64,000 nt of DNA, from contig JBBRAX010000036.1 of NCBI GenBank assembly GCA_038206395.1, positions 1 to 64,000 on the forward strand, read 5' to 3'. Of this stretch, positions 17,444 through 26,783 are shown one piece after another; position 1 is the stretch's first letter; each line of letters opens with the position of its first letter. The notes under the pieces are model-generated. The model searched no databases. It had not been told where the DNA came from and worked only from the letters and a program-made list of their open reading frames with translations. A program made the position numbers and the translations under genes. This DNA is from JAGSPQ01 sp038206395. Its GTDB lineage: Bacteria > Myxococcota > Myxococcia > Myxococcales > Myxococcaceae.

Positions 17444-18796
17444 CTATTCTGACGGTTTGATCGCGACGTACCGGCTCACGTCGCCGCGTTGGTAGCGCAC
17501 CAGCACCGGCTGCCCTTCCCCGCCGAGCCCCATCGCCTCGGCGACCTGGGTGATCGCGGCCAGCTTGCGCTTGTTCACTTCGGTCAGCACGTCGCCCGGC
17601 AGCAGCCCGGCGCGATCTGCGGGGCCGCCAGGAACCACCGCCTCGACCATCACCCCGCCTTCGACCGGGAGGTCGCGCAGCGTGAGCCCAATCGCGTCGA
17701 CCTTGAGGCCGGTGCCGACTGCGGCGAGCGTCGCCGAGGCGGGTCGGACGATCAGCGTCGCGCTCACTTCCAGCGACGCCTTGCCACGCAGCAGCGACAG
17801 CTTCACCGTCGTCCCGGGAGCCAGCAGCGCGATTCGCCGCAACAGCTGCAGGTACGACTCGACCTGCCGGCCGCCGACGCCGACCACTTTGTCGCCCGGC
17901 CGCACGCCTGCCTTCGCCGCGGGGCTGCTCTTGTAGACGTCGGTGACCACCGCTGCCTTGTTTGCGCCGTCACCGACTTCCTGGATGTTGACGCCCAGCC
18001 ACCCCCGCTCGGCGCGGCCGTTGGCGAGCAGGTTCGGCAGCAGATCCTTCACCAGGTTTACGGGCACCGCGAAGCCGATGCCCTGCCCCTGGCTGACCAC
18101 CGCGGTGGTGACGCCGACGACCTCGCCGCGCATGTTGAAAAGCGGGCCTCCAGAATTCCCAGGGTTTATCAGCGCGTTCGTCTGTATGAATTCGTCGAAA
18201 GGCCCGACGCCGATCACCCGCTCGCGCGCGGAGATGAGGCCGTGGGTCACCGATGTGTCGAGGCCAAACGGGTTGCCGATGGCCACCACCCAGTCGCCCA
18301 CTTCCAGCCGATCTGAATCGCCGAGGAACACCGTCGGCAGGCTGCCCGCGCCCTCGCCCGTCAGCCGCAGCAGCGCGAGATCCGTCGACGCATCGCGGCC
18401 GATCACCGATGCGTCGAGCTCGCGGCCGTCGGCGAGGCGCACCCGAATCGACTGGGCGCGTTCGACGACGTGGTTGTTGGTGACGACCAGGCCATCGGCG
18501 TTGATCAAGAACCCCGAGCCCAGCGATCGCGAGGTGCCCTGGTTGGTGGTGGCGACGTTGACGACGCCCGGCTGCACCGCTTTCACCAGCGGCGCCAACG
18601 AAGTCGGAGCGATGAAGTCGGGCAGCGGCCCAGTGCCCGGCCTTTCTCGCCACAGCCTCCCCGTCGGCTTCGGCAGCGGCTCTGCCTTCACTGCAGCGGG
18701 GTGCTGGCGAACCTTCTCGCGGGCCCAATCGCCGACGTCATCGGCAAAAGCCACGGCAGAAGAGAAGAGAACCAGTGCTGCGGCCCAGCGGATCAT
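17444..18796 (-). CDS. HtrA/DegP-type periplasmic serine protease with two PDZ domains
   Basis: The 450-residue protease has a signal peptide (MIRWAAALVLFSSAVAFA), a trypsin-like domain with the triad His (VVTNNHVVE), Asp (STDLALLRL) and Ser (INPGNSGGPLF), then two PDZ domains (about residues 250-350 with GWLGVNI, and 360-450 with VPGGPADRAGLLPGD). Such proteases degrade or hold misfolded envelope proteins. ATG 18796 opens the signal peptide, so upstream open-frame residues are discarded. It lies 14 bases after grpE, at the end of the pepP-accD-folC-grpE run. Confidence 0.92.
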   Translation of the reverse strand: MIRWAAALVLFSSAVAFADDVGDWAREKVRQHPAAVKAEPLPKPTGRLWRERPGTGPLPDFIAPTSLAPLVKAVQPGVVNVATTNQGTSRSLGSGFLINADGLVVTNNHVVERAQSIRVRLADGRELDASVIGRDASTDLALLRLTGEGAGSLPTVFLGDSDRLEVGDWVVAIGNPFGLDTSVTHGLISARERVIGVGPFDEFIQTNALINPGNSGGPLFNMRGEVVGVTTAVVSQGQGIGFAVPVNLVKDLLPNLLANGRAERGWLGVNIQEVGDGANKAAVVTDVYKSSPAAKAGVRPGDKVVGVGGRQVESYLQLLRRIALLAPGTTVKLSLLRGKASLEVSATLIVRPASATLAAVGTGLKVDAIGLTLRDLPVEGGVMVEAVVPGGPADRAGLLPGDVLTEVNKRKLAAITQVAEAMGLGGEGQPVLVRYQRGDVSRYVAIKPSE

Positions 18797-18810
18797 GAAA
18801 GGCGCTTCTA

Positions 18811-19344
18811 CTACGCGCGCGCCGGCTCGACATACCGCGCGACCTTCACCCGTCCGGGGCGAATCACTTTGCCCTTCAGCCGGTAGGCGGGCCGAATCAC
18901 GTCGGTGATCTTCCCGTCCAGCGAAGGGTCGGCAGTCACCTCGAGATCGACGGCCTCGGCGAGCTTCGGGTCGAAGCCGACGCCGAGCAGCTCGACGCGC
19001 TCGATGCCGCGCTGCTCGAGCTGCTTCACCATCTTGCCGTGAATGATCTGCACGCCTTCGTACAGCTGCGAGCCGTCGGGCACGCGCAGGCACATGTCGA
19101 GCTCGTCGACGGCCTCGATCAGCGTGACCGCGACCTCGGCCTTCTCGACGTCGAGCATCCGTTCACGCTCGCGCTGAACGCGAAGCTTGAAGTCCTCTCG
19201 ATCTTTCTCGCCAGCCTGGTACGCGCGGGCCAGCTCATCGATGCGCTTCCGCGCGGCCGCGAGCTCGGTGAGCAGGCGATCAGTGTCGAGCGCCGGGTCC
19301 TTCTGGTCCAGCTGGGGGTCCACCTCTGGATTGGCGTCGTGCAT
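18811..19344 (-). CDS. grpE: GrpE-like nucleotide exchange factor
   Basis: The 177-residue protein has the GrpE layout: acidic N-terminus, long helix (LLTELAAARKRIDELARAYQ, REDFKLRVQRERERML), a core with AVTLIEAVDELDMCLRV and IIHGKMVKQLEQRGIERV, then the beta domain GFDPKLAEAVDLEV and VIRPAYRLKGKVIRPGRVKV. GrpE exchanges ADP for ATP on DnaK. It is not next to dnaK or dnaJ but precedes htrA, so this may be a second or relocated copy. A distant short Hsp70 gene lies at 52.3 kb. Confidence 0.88.
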   Translation of the reverse strand: MHDANPEVDPQLDQKDPALDTDRLLTELAAARKRIDELARAYQAGEKDREDFKLRVQRERERMLDVEKAEVAVTLIEAVDELDMCLRVPDGSQLYEGVQIIHGKMVKQLEQRGIERVELLGVGFDPKLAEAVDLEVTADPSLDGKITDVIRPAYRLKGKVIRPGRVKVARYVEPARA

Positions 19345-19382
19345 GGCGAGACTTCAGATAACCATCGGAAACAACGTGTCAA

Positions 19383-20648
19383 TCAGGACGCCAGCAAGGC
19401 CTTGATTTCACCGACGAGAAACAGCGACCCGGCGACGAGCACGAGCCCGTTGGGGCCAGCAGCGGCCCGGGCAGCGGCGAGCGCGGCCTTCGGCGACTCG
19501 AAGGCGTGAACCTGGTGGCAGGACACTTTGGCGTCGTCGATGAAGTCTGACGGCTCGAGCGTGCGCAGGCTGCCGACAGGAGTCAGGTACGCCGCGGTCG
19601 CCCTGGGGAACAACGCGCGGATCATCGGCAGGTGATCCTTGTCAGCGAGCACGCCGAAGACGAGGTGCACCTTCTTGCCGGCGTAGACGGTGTCGAGGGC
19701 GTGGGCCAAAGCGGCCGCTCCGCCGGGGTTGTGCGCGCCGTCGAGGACCACGCTGGGCGAGCCTGTGAGCTCTTCGAGCCGGCCGGGCCAGCGGGTAGCG
19801 GCGAGGCCCGTGCGGGCGTGGTCGCGCGAGATCTTGATTCCGCGATCTTCGAGGAGCTCGAGGCACGCCAGCGCGACTGCCGCGTTGTGCACCTGGTGGG
19901 GCCCCTTGAGGCCCAGCGACAGGCCAGGCACGCGGGTGCGCATCCCGCGGTAGACGAAGTGCACCCCATCGGCCTCGGGCTCGAAGGCGAAGTCGCGGCC
20001 CTCGAGGCGCACCGGAGCGCCGACCTTGTGGGCCTGCCGTTCGATCACCTCGACGATCTCGGCCGCCTGCGCCGCGATCACCACCGGCACGTTGGGCTTC
20101 AAGATCCCCGCCTTCTCGAAAGCGATCTCTCGCAGCGAGTGGCCCAGGTATTCGGTGTGATCCATCGAGATCGAGGTGATCGCCGTGACCGATGGCCGCG
20201 CGCAGGTGACCGCGTCGAGCCGCCCGCCGAGGCCCGTCTCGAGCACCGCGACGTCGATCTGTTCCTGCGCAAAGTGCCAGAGGCCGACCACCGTGCCGAA
20301 CTCGAAGAACGTCAGCTCGTGCGTGGGGCCGACGCCGGCGAGCACTTCGTTGACGCGCTGGCCGAGCACTTCGTCGGTGATCGGCACGCCGCTGATCTGA
20401 AAGCGCTCGTTCACCTTCACCAGGTGCGGCGAGGTGTAGAGCCCGACCTTGTAGCCCTGCTGCCTGAGGCACGCGGCCGCGAACGCGCAGGTGCTGCCCT
20501 TGCCGTTGGTGCCCGCGACATGAATCGCCGGGTACTGCGTCTGCGGGTTCTTCAGCGCCGCGAGCGCGTGCTGCACCCGGTCGAGCCCCAGCCGGATGTG
20601 CGACGACGGCAGCTGGGTGAACCAGGCGAGCGCTTCGGAAGGGGTCAC
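19383..20648 (-). CDS. folC: Folylpolyglutamate synthase/dihydrofolate synthase
   Basis: The 421-residue Mur-ligase-type enzyme adds glutamate to dihydropteroate and folates using ATP. It shows the P-loop HVAGTNGKGSTCAF, SPHLVKVNERF, FEFGTVVGLWHFA, VLETGLGGRLDAV, SMDHTEYLG and the C-terminal VLDGAHNPGGAAAL. Length and motifs are normal. Its start overlaps the accD stop by four bases, the classic accD-folC arrangement. Confidence 0.95.
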   Translation of the reverse strand: MTPSEALAWFTQLPSSHIRLGLDRVQHALAALKNPQTQYPAIHVAGTNGKGSTCAFAAACLRQQGYKVGLYTSPHLVKVNERFQISGVPITDEVLGQRVNEVLAGVGPTHELTFFEFGTVVGLWHFAQEQIDVAVLETGLGGRLDAVTCARPSVTAITSISMDHTEYLGHSLREIAFEKAGILKPNVPVVIAAQAAEIVEVIERQAHKVGAPVRLEGRDFAFEPEADGVHFVYRGMRTRVPGLSLGLKGPHQVHNAAVALACLELLEDRGIKISRDHARTGLAATRWPGRLEELTGSPSVVLDGAHNPGGAAALAHALDTVYAGKKVHLVFGVLADKDHLPMIRALFPRATAAYLTPVGSLRTLEPSDFIDDAKVSCHQVHAFESPKAALAAARAAAGPNGLVLVAGSLFLVGEIKALLAS

Positions 20649-21505
20649 GCCATCAACGCGATCAGCTGCGACAGCCGCGGGCGCAGGTCCTTCCGCGCGA
20701 CGATCGCGTCGATCATGCCGTGGTCGATCAAGAACTCGGATCGCTGGAAGCCTTCGGGCAGCTTCTGGCGAATCGTCTGCTCGATCACGCGCGGGCCGGC
20801 GAAGCCAATCAGCGCCTTCGGCTCGGCGAGGATGACGTCACCGAGCCAGGCGAACGAGGCCGCCACGCCGCCGGTGGTCGGGTGCAGCATCACCGAGAGG
20901 TACGGCTGGCGAACGGTGCGGAAGCGCGCGATCGCGGCCGACGTCTTCGCCATCTGCATCAGCGAAAAGATGCCTTCCTGCATGCGGGCGCCGCCGGAAG
21001 ACGAGAACACGATCGCCGGGCACTTGAGATCATACGCGCGCTCGAAGACGCGGGTGACCTTCTCGCCGACGACGCTGCCCATCGACCCGCCCATGAACTC
21101 GAAGACGAAGCAGCCGACAGAGACCTGCGCGCCGTCGATCTTGCCGATGCCGCTCAAGAACGCGTCCTTCTCGCCCAGGTTCTTCTTCGTCACCCGCAGG
21201 CGGTCTTTGTATTTCTTCGAGTCCGAGAACCCCAGCGGGTCTTCGGCTTCGAGGTTCTGATCGTGCTCGGTGAAGACGCCACCGTCGAGCAGCGAGGCGA
21301 GCCGCGCGCGGGCTGGCATCTGCATGTGAAACGCGCAAGCCGGGCAGACGTGAAGGTTCTTCTCGAGGTCGTTGCGGTAGAGGATCTCGCCGCAGGCGTC
21401 GCACTTCACCCACAGCCCTTCCATTCGGGAAGGCGTGGCTTTGAGGTCGTCGTCTTGCGCCTCGACCGGAGCGATGCGCGGCTTCTTGCTGAACCAGGCG
21501 GACAT
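20645..21505 (-). CDS. accD: Acetyl-CoA carboxylase carboxyltransferase subunit beta
   Basis: The 286-residue protein has the N-terminal zinc ribbon (CDACGEILYRNDLEKNLHVC-PAC) and crotonase-like carboxyltransferase core (SSSGGARMQEGIFSLMQMAK, MLHPTTGGVAASFAWLGD, EPKALIGFAGPRVIEQT, LPEGFQRSEFLIDHGMID). It forms the carboxyltransferase with AccA to make malonyl-CoA for fatty-acid synthesis. It is coupled to folC by a 4-base overlap. Confidence 0.95.
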   Translation of the reverse strand: MSAWFSKKPRIAPVEAQDDDLKATPSRMEGLWVKCDACGEILYRNDLEKNLHVCPACAFHMQMPARARLASLLDGGVFTEHDQNLEAEDPLGFSDSKKYKDRLRVTKKNLGEKDAFLSGIGKIDGAQVSVGCFVFEFMGGSMGSVVGEKVTRVFERAYDLKCPAIVFSSSGGARMQEGIFSLMQMAKTSAAIARFRTVRQPYLSVMLHPTTGGVAASFAWLGDVILAEPKALIGFAGPRVIEQTIRQKLPEGFQRSEFLIDHGMIDAIVARKDLRPRLSQLIALMA

Positions 21506-21555
21506 TCTGACGCTGGCTCGTAGCAGAAATCAGAGGGAGCGCCAGCGGGGAAAAG

Positions 21556-22941
21556 TCAGGCGGAACCTGCCAGCGCCTCGACCTCGGCCCGCTTCTTCGG
21601 AATCGCCGCCGTGAGCACCTCGACGCCTGACGCGGTGCAGTGCACGTCGTCTTCGATGCGAATGCCGCCGAAGCCGCGCCCGTGGTTCATCGCGAGGTAC
21701 TTGCCCGCCTTTTCGAAGTCGACCTGGGTAGCGAACTGCGCGCGGAACTTCGGCGAGTTGACGATCGCGGGGACGAAGTAGATGCCGGGCTCGATGGTGA
21801 AGGTCATGCCGGCTTCGAGATCCATGTCCATGCGCAGGTACTGGGTGCCGAACTGTTCGCTGCGGGTGCGGCCCTTCGGGTAGTGAATGCGATCGCCGAA
21901 GGACTCGAGGTCATGCACGTCGAGCCCCAGCTGGTGGCCGACGCCGTGGGGGAAGAAGAGCGCGTGGGCGCCCGCCTCGACGAGGCCGCTGACGTCGCCG
22001 CGCAGCAGGCCGATCGCTTTGAGGCCGTCGGCGATCACTTCCGACGACTTCAAGTGCACGTCGCGGTAGCGCACGCCCGGCTTCACCATCGAAATCGACG
22101 CCTCCTGCGCCTTCAGCACGAGGTCGTAGAGGTCGCGGCCTTCGGGCGAGAACCCCTTCCCCACCGGCCAGCAGCGGGTCACGTCCGAGCAGTAGCCGGC
22201 CGCGTTCTCGGCGCCGGCGTCGAGCAGCACGATGTCGCCCGCCTGCAGCGTGTTCGCGTGGCCGTGGTTGTGAAGCACCTCGCCCCGCACCGAGAGAATG
22301 GTGCCGTACGCAGGGACGCAGCCGTGCCGCGCGAAGGTGCCTTCGACGAGGCCGGCCAACAGCTCTTCTTTCACGCCGGGCTTCGAGGCGCGCATCGCGG
22401 CCTCGTGGGCCTCCTTCGTGATCGCCGCGGTCGACCGCATCTGCAGAAGCTCTTCGGGGCGCTTGTGAAGCCGCAGCGCGGCGATCGCGTCGAGCACCGT
22501 CGGCCGGGTCGCCACCTGGTTCGGATCATCGAAGGCCAGTGGGGTGTTGGTCACCGCGCGGCAGCGAACGTTGGTGCGGTGATCGGCGACGGCAATCGAG
22601 TCGACCGAACGGCCTTCGAGGTGCTGCTCGAGCTCTTCCATCTTCGCCACTCTCGTCACGCCGTGCCGCGCCCTCTCGGTTTCGAATGACGGCAGCTCGC
22701 CGTGCCACAGCGCGTCGTCGACGGTGCGTTCAGGCAGGAACAGCGTGACCTGGTTCTCGGCCGGGTCGAGCAGCGCGGCGCTGTTCGGCTCGGGCGCGTC
22801 GAAGAAATAGAGAAACGTGCTGTCGGCGCGGAAGGGGTACGTGTTCGCCGGGTAGTTGCGCGAGATGAACCCGCCCGAGAAGAGCAGCAGCGGGCGATCG
22901 AGAGACTTCATCAGCGCGTTGCGGCGGTCGGAAAAGCCCAT
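21556..22941 (-). CDS. Xaa-Pro aminopeptidase (aminopeptidase P, M24B)
   Basis: The 461-residue enzyme has the N-terminal AMP_N domain (RNALMKSLDRPLLLFSGGF, TFLYFFDAPEPNSAALLD) and a pita-bread C-terminal domain with the five metal ligands: Asp in VLLDAGAE, Asp in CSDVTRCW, His in HGVGHQLGLDVHD, Glu in FTIEPGIYF and Glu in GGIRIEDDVH. It removes N-terminal residues before proline using two metal ions. ATG 22941 is set by the start of the AMP_N domain. It heads the accD-folC-grpE-htrA run and is separated from the divergent ackA-pduL gene by 36 bases. Confidence 0.93.
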   Translation of the reverse strand: MGFSDRRNALMKSLDRPLLLFSGGFISRNYPANTYPFRADSTFLYFFDAPEPNSAALLDPAENQVTLFLPERTVDDALWHGELPSFETERARHGVTRVAKMEELEQHLEGRSVDSIAVADHRTNVRCRAVTNTPLAFDDPNQVATRPTVLDAIAALRLHKRPEELLQMRSTAAITKEAHEAAMRASKPGVKEELLAGLVEGTFARHGCVPAYGTILSVRGEVLHNHGHANTLQAGDIVLLDAGAENAAGYCSDVTRCWPVGKGFSPEGRDLYDLVLKAQEASISMVKPGVRYRDVHLKSSEVIADGLKAIGLLRGDVSGLVEAGAHALFFPHGVGHQLGLDVHDLESFGDRIHYPKGRTRSEQFGTQYLRMDMDLEAGMTFTIEPGIYFVPAIVNSPKFRAQFATQVDFEKAGKYLAMNHGRGFGGIRIEDDVHCTASGVEVLTAAIPKKRAEVEALAGSA

Positions 22942-22977
22942 GGCGGGTAGATTCGCAGAACGGCAGGATGCGCGGCC

Positions 22978-24780
22978 ATGAAGATCCTCGTCGTCAACAC
23001 CGGCAGCACGTCGATCAAGTACCAGCTGTACGAGATGGACACCGAAGAGATCCTCGCGGGCGGCGTGGTCGAGCGCGTGGGCTCGCCGAAGTCGTTTCAC
23101 AAGTGGCAGGTGGGGCAGACGAGGCTGCAGGCGGACATCGCCGCTCCCAACCATCGCGAAGGGCTCGACCTGGTGCTCAAGCAGCTGACCGTGGCGGGTG
23201 GGCCAATCAAGGACCTCACCGAGCTCCGCGCGGTGGGCCATCGCGTCGTGCACGGCGGCGAGAAGCTGGTGCAACCTTGCGTGATCACGCCCGAGGTGAA
23301 GGCGATCATTCAGGCGTGCGCGCAGTTCGCGCCGATTCACAACCCAGCGAACCTTGCGGGCATCGAGGCGGCGCAGGCGGTGCTGCCGAACGCGGTGCAC
23401 GTCGCGGTGTTCGATACGGCGTTTCACGGGGAGCTGCCAGCGCACGCGTTCGTCTACGCGGTGCCGTACGAGCTGTACCTGGAACGCGGCGTGCGCCGGT
23501 ACGGCTTCCACGGGCCCAGCCACCAGTTCATGGCCCACAGCGCGGCCGAGTTCCTGAAGACAGACTTGAGCCGCCTGAAGCTCATCACCTGCCACCTCGG
23601 CGGCGGAGCGTCCGTCTGCGCCGTCGACGCCGGCAAGTCCGTCGAGACGTCGATGGGCATGACGCCGCTGGAAGGGTTGATCATGGGCACGCGCTCGGGC
23701 GACGTGGATCCCGCGCTGGCGATCGTGCTCGGCCGCCAGGGCATGAGCCCGGAAGTGGTCGATGACACGCTGAACCGCAAGTCGGGCCTGCTGGGTGTCT
23801 CGGGTGTGTCGGCCGACTTCCGCGATCTCGAGAAGGCGGCCGAAGGCGGGCACGCGCGCTCGCGGCTCGCGATCGAGATGTTCGTGCACCGCCTCAAGAA
23901 ATACATCGGCGCGTACGCGGCAGTGCTCGGCGGAGCAGACGCGATCGTCTTCACCGGCGGCATCGGCGAGAACGCGGTGAAGGTGCGGTCAGCCGTGTGC
24001 GACGCGCTGGTCTACATGGGCGTCGTCCTCGACGGCGAGAAGAACGCGCACTGCGACGCGCGTGGCTCGGGGGGCGTGGTCGACATCGCGGCCTCTCGGG
24101 CCCCGACGCGCGTGCTGGTGGTCGCGACGGATGAGGAAAAGATGATTGCGCGAGAGGTCGCTCGCGTCACCGCGGGTCCGACGGCGGCGAGAACCCGCAT
24201 CTTGGGCCACGCGATTCCCGTCGGCGTCAGCGTTCGCCACATTCACCTCACCCGCGCCCACTGCGACGCGCTTTTCGGAGAAGGCTACGAGCTGACGGAA
24301 AGGCGGCCCGTGTCGCAGCCAGGCCAATACGTCTGCCGCGAGACGGTGGATCTGGTGGGGCCCAAGGGCGAGGTCGAGCGCGTCGCGATCATCAACCCGC
24401 TGCGCAAAGAGACCCAGGTCGAGCTCGCGCGCACGGACGCGATTGCGTTGGGCGTGAATCCGCCGCTGCGTGAATCGGGAAAGCTCGACGGTACGCCGGG
24501 GCTGACGTTGCGCGGGCCCAGGGGCACGGTGGTGCTCGACCACGGCGTGATCCTCGCGATGCGGCACGTGCACATGCACCCGACGGACGCCCAGCGCATG
24601 GGGCTGGCGGACAAGTCGGTGATTCGGGTGCGCGTCGAAGGCGAGCGCGAGACAATCTTTGGTGACGTGCTGGTGCGGGTGAACGAGCAGTTCGCGCTCG
24701 ACATGCACCTCGACACCGATGAGGCGAACGGCGCGGGGCTGAACAACGACAGCGTCGCCACCTTCGACGGGCTCCAGTGA
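22978..24780 (+). CDS. Acetate kinase fused to PduL-type phosphotransacylase
   Basis: One uninterrupted 600-residue frame holds two enzymes. Residues 1-400 are acetate kinase: LVVNTGSTSIKYQLY, GHRVVHGG, VFDTAFHGELP, RRYGFHGPSHQFM, ITCHLGGGASV, GLIMGTRSGDVDPAL and VFTGGIGENAV. Residues 408-600 are a PduL domain with its two His-rich zinc motifs, VGVSVRHIHLTR and AMRHVHMHPTDAQRMG. Together they would convert acetyl- (or propionyl-) CoA to acyl-phosphate and then to acetate plus ATP, or the reverse, with the intermediate passed within one chain. No microcompartment-targeting peptide is seen at the PduL start. The downstream quinone oxidoreductase overlaps as GTGA. Confidence 0.92.
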   Translation: MKILVVNTGSTSIKYQLYEMDTEEILAGGVVERVGSPKSFHKWQVGQTRLQADIAAPNHREGLDLVLKQLTVAGGPIKDLTELRAVGHRVVHGGEKLVQPCVITPEVKAIIQACAQFAPIHNPANLAGIEAAQAVLPNAVHVAVFDTAFHGELPAHAFVYAVPYELYLERGVRRYGFHGPSHQFMAHSAAEFLKTDLSRLKLITCHLGGGASVCAVDAGKSVETSMGMTPLEGLIMGTRSGDVDPALAIVLGRQGMSPEVVDDTLNRKSGLLGVSGVSADFRDLEKAAEGGHARSRLAIEMFVHRLKKYIGAYAAVLGGADAIVFTGGIGENAVKVRSAVCDALVYMGVVLDGEKNAHCDARGSGGVVDIAASRAPTRVLVVATDEEKMIAREVARVTAGPTAARTRILGHAIPVGVSVRHIHLTRAHCDALFGEGYELTERRPVSQPGQYVCRETVDLVGPKGEVERVAIINPLRKETQVELARTDAIALGVNPPLRESGKLDGTPGLTLRGPRGTVVLDHGVILAMRHVHMHPTDAQRMGLADKSVIRVRVEGERETIFGDVLVRVNEQFALDMHLDTDEANGAGLNNDSVATFDGLQ

Positions 24781-25739
24781 AAGCCGCACGACTGAAGGAA
24801 GAATCAGGCCCTGACGGGCTGAAGATCGAGCAGGTCGAAGCGCCGGTGCCCAAGCAGAACGAGATCCGCGTGCAGGTGCGGGCGACGGCGCTGAACCGGG
24901 CGGATCTCTTGCAGACGATGGGCAGGTACCCTGCTCCGCCGGGAGTGCCGGCCGACATTCCAGGCCTCGAGTACGCGGGCATCGTCGAGGCGATTGGACC
25001 TGGCGTGACACGCTTTCAGCCAGGCGAGCGCGTGATGGGCCTGGTCGCTGGCGGCGCGTGGGCCGAGCAACTGGTGACGCACGAACGCGAGGCGCTGCGA
25101 ATTCCCGGGCAGCTGGGGTTTGAGCAGGCGGCCGCGATTCCCGAAGCGTTCATGACGGCGTTCGACGCGCTCACGCTGCAGGCCGGGCTCACGGCCGGGC
25201 AGACGGCGTTGATTCATGCGGTGGGCAGCGGGGTCGGCACCGCGGCGGTGCAGTGGGCGAAGGCGGTGGGCGCTCGCACGGTCGGCACGGCGCGCACGCA
25301 GTCGAAGCTGAATCGCGTGAAGTCGCTGGGGCTCGATGTCGGGCTCTTGCTGTCGGACCCGCCGGTGTTCGCGAGCCAGGTGCGGGCGGACGTGGCGCTC
25401 GACCTGGTCGGCGGCGCGTACGTGCCCGAGACGATCGCCGCGATGAACCTTAGGGGCGTGGTGATGCTGGTCGGCCTGACCGCGGGAATCAGCGCCGAGC
25501 TCTCGCTCTTTACGATTCTGACGAAGCGGCTGCGGATCCAGGGCACCACGCTGCGCTCGCGCCCGCTCGACGAGAAGATCGCGGTCGCCGAAGCCTTCGC
25601 TTCGCAGGTGCTGCCGTTGTTCGCTGCCGGCCGGCTGATTCCGGTCGTGGGCGCGGTGGTGAAGTTCGGCGAGCTGACGCAGGCCCTGAAGCTGTTGGGC
25701 GCAAACGAGACGTTCGGGAAAACCGTGGTGACGCTGTAG
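24777..25739 (+). CDS. Quinone oxidoreductase-like NAD(P)H dehydrogenase
   Basis: The 320-residue medium-chain dehydrogenase/reductase resembles the PIG3/QOR group: TALNRADLLQTMGRYPAPPG, DIPGLEYAGIVEAIGPGV, GVTRFQPGERVMGLV, EAFMTAFDALTLQAGL, a nucleotide fold at LIHAVGSGVGTAAVQWAK and the end LLGANETFGKTVVTL. It lacks the zinc ligands of alcohol dehydrogenases, so reduction of quinones or enones with NADPH is expected. GTG 24777 overlaps the stop of the AckA-PduL gene, so translation is probably coupled. Confidence 0.87.
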   Translation: MKAARLKEESGPDGLKIEQVEAPVPKQNEIRVQVRATALNRADLLQTMGRYPAPPGVPADIPGLEYAGIVEAIGPGVTRFQPGERVMGLVAGGAWAEQLVTHEREALRIPGQLGFEQAAAIPEAFMTAFDALTLQAGLTAGQTALIHAVGSGVGTAAVQWAKAVGARTVGTARTQSKLNRVKSLGLDVGLLLSDPPVFASQVRADVALDLVGGAYVPETIAAMNLRGVVMLVGLTAGISAELSLFTILTKRLRIQGTTLRSRPLDEKIAVAEAFASQVLPLFAAGRLIPVVGAVVKFGELTQALKLLGANETFGKTVVTL

Positions 25740-25749
25740 AAAGCGCCCC

Positions 25750-26760
25750 ATGGCCACCTTCGATCCCGACAACGCGGCGCCGCAGGACTCTGGCGTCTTT
25801 GGACTACCGAACACCCCTGCCGACGCGAAAGTCGTCCTCATCCCCGTGCCGTTCGAGGCCACCACCAGCTACGGCGGCGGAGCGGCCGATGGTCCCGCCG
25901 CGCTCCTCAAGGCCAGCCGACAGGTCGACCTGTTCGACCTCGACACCGGGCGTCCATACGAAGCGGGCATCGCGATGCTCGACGAGTCGGAAGACGTGCG
26001 CCTGTGGAACAACGAGGCGAAGCGCATGGCGGCGCCGATCATCGCCGACGGGGGCACGGGCGATCACACCGACGCGCTGCGCGAGGTGAACGCGCGCTGC
26101 GAGAAGATGAACGACTGGGTCTACGCGACCACCAAGCGGCTGCTGGGCGAAGGCAAGCGCGTGGGCCTGGTCGGCGGCGATCACTCGACGCCTTTCGGCT
26201 GCATCAAGGCGCACGCCGAGAAGTACCCCGACATGGGCGTGCTGCACCTCGACGCGCACGCGGATCTTCGCGACGCCTACGAGGGGTTCACCTGGTCGCA
26301 CGCGTCGATCATGTTCAACGTGGTGATGAAGATCCCGCAGGTGAAGAAGCTGGTGCAGGTGGGGATTCGCGACTTCTCGGAAGCCGAGTTCGACTTGATC
26401 GAGGCCAGCGACGGGAAGATCGAGACGTTCTTCGACGCGAACATGGCCCGCTCGAAGCTGGGCGGTATGGCGTGGCGCGAGCTCGTCGACAACCTCGTCT
26501 CGGTGCTGCCGCAGAACGTCTACCTGTCGTTCGACATCGATGGGCTGGACCCGACGCTGTGCCCCCACACCGGCACGCCGGTGCCGGGCGGGCTGTCGTT
26601 TCACGAGGTGATGGGGCTGCTCGAAGGCGTCGCGCGATCAGGAAAGAAGATCGTGGGGTTCGATTTGAACGAGGTCGCTCCCGGCCCGGACACGGAGTGG
26701 GACGGGAACGTCGCCGCGCGCCTGCTCTACAAGATGATCGGCTGGATGCTCAAAACGTGA
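25750..26760 (+). CDS. Agmatinase/arginase family ureohydrolase
   Basis: The 336-residue protein carries all dinuclear-manganese motifs of the ureohydrolase family: VGGDHSTPFG, LHLDAHADLRDAYEG and SFDIDGLDPTLCPHTGTPVP, with a late Glu in VGFDLNEVAPG. Agmatinase, arginase, guanidinobutyrase and related activities share these motifs, so the substrate is open. It follows the quinone oxidoreductase by 10 bases. Confidence 0.87.
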   Translation: MATFDPDNAAPQDSGVFGLPNTPADAKVVLIPVPFEATTSYGGGAADGPAALLKASRQVDLFDLDTGRPYEAGIAMLDESEDVRLWNNEAKRMAAPIIADGGTGDHTDALREVNARCEKMNDWVYATTKRLLGEGKRVGLVGGDHSTPFGCIKAHAEKYPDMGVLHLDAHADLRDAYEGFTWSHASIMFNVVMKIPQVKKLVQVGIRDFSEAEFDLIEASDGKIETFFDANMARSKLGGMAWRELVDNLVSVLPQNVYLSFDIDGLDPTLCPHTGTPVPGGLSFHEVMGLLEGVARSGKKIVGFDLNEVAPGPDTEWDGNVAARLLYKMIGWMLKT

Positions 26761-26783
26761 CCTCTGGGGACGACCGTTCGCCT

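Noticed and set aside
19632..21260. 542-codon open frame on the plus strand
   Set aside because: It lies antisense to folC and accD, which have clear family motifs. Its translation is Arg/His/Asp-rich with no recognisable domain, as expected for a GC-rich shadow frame.
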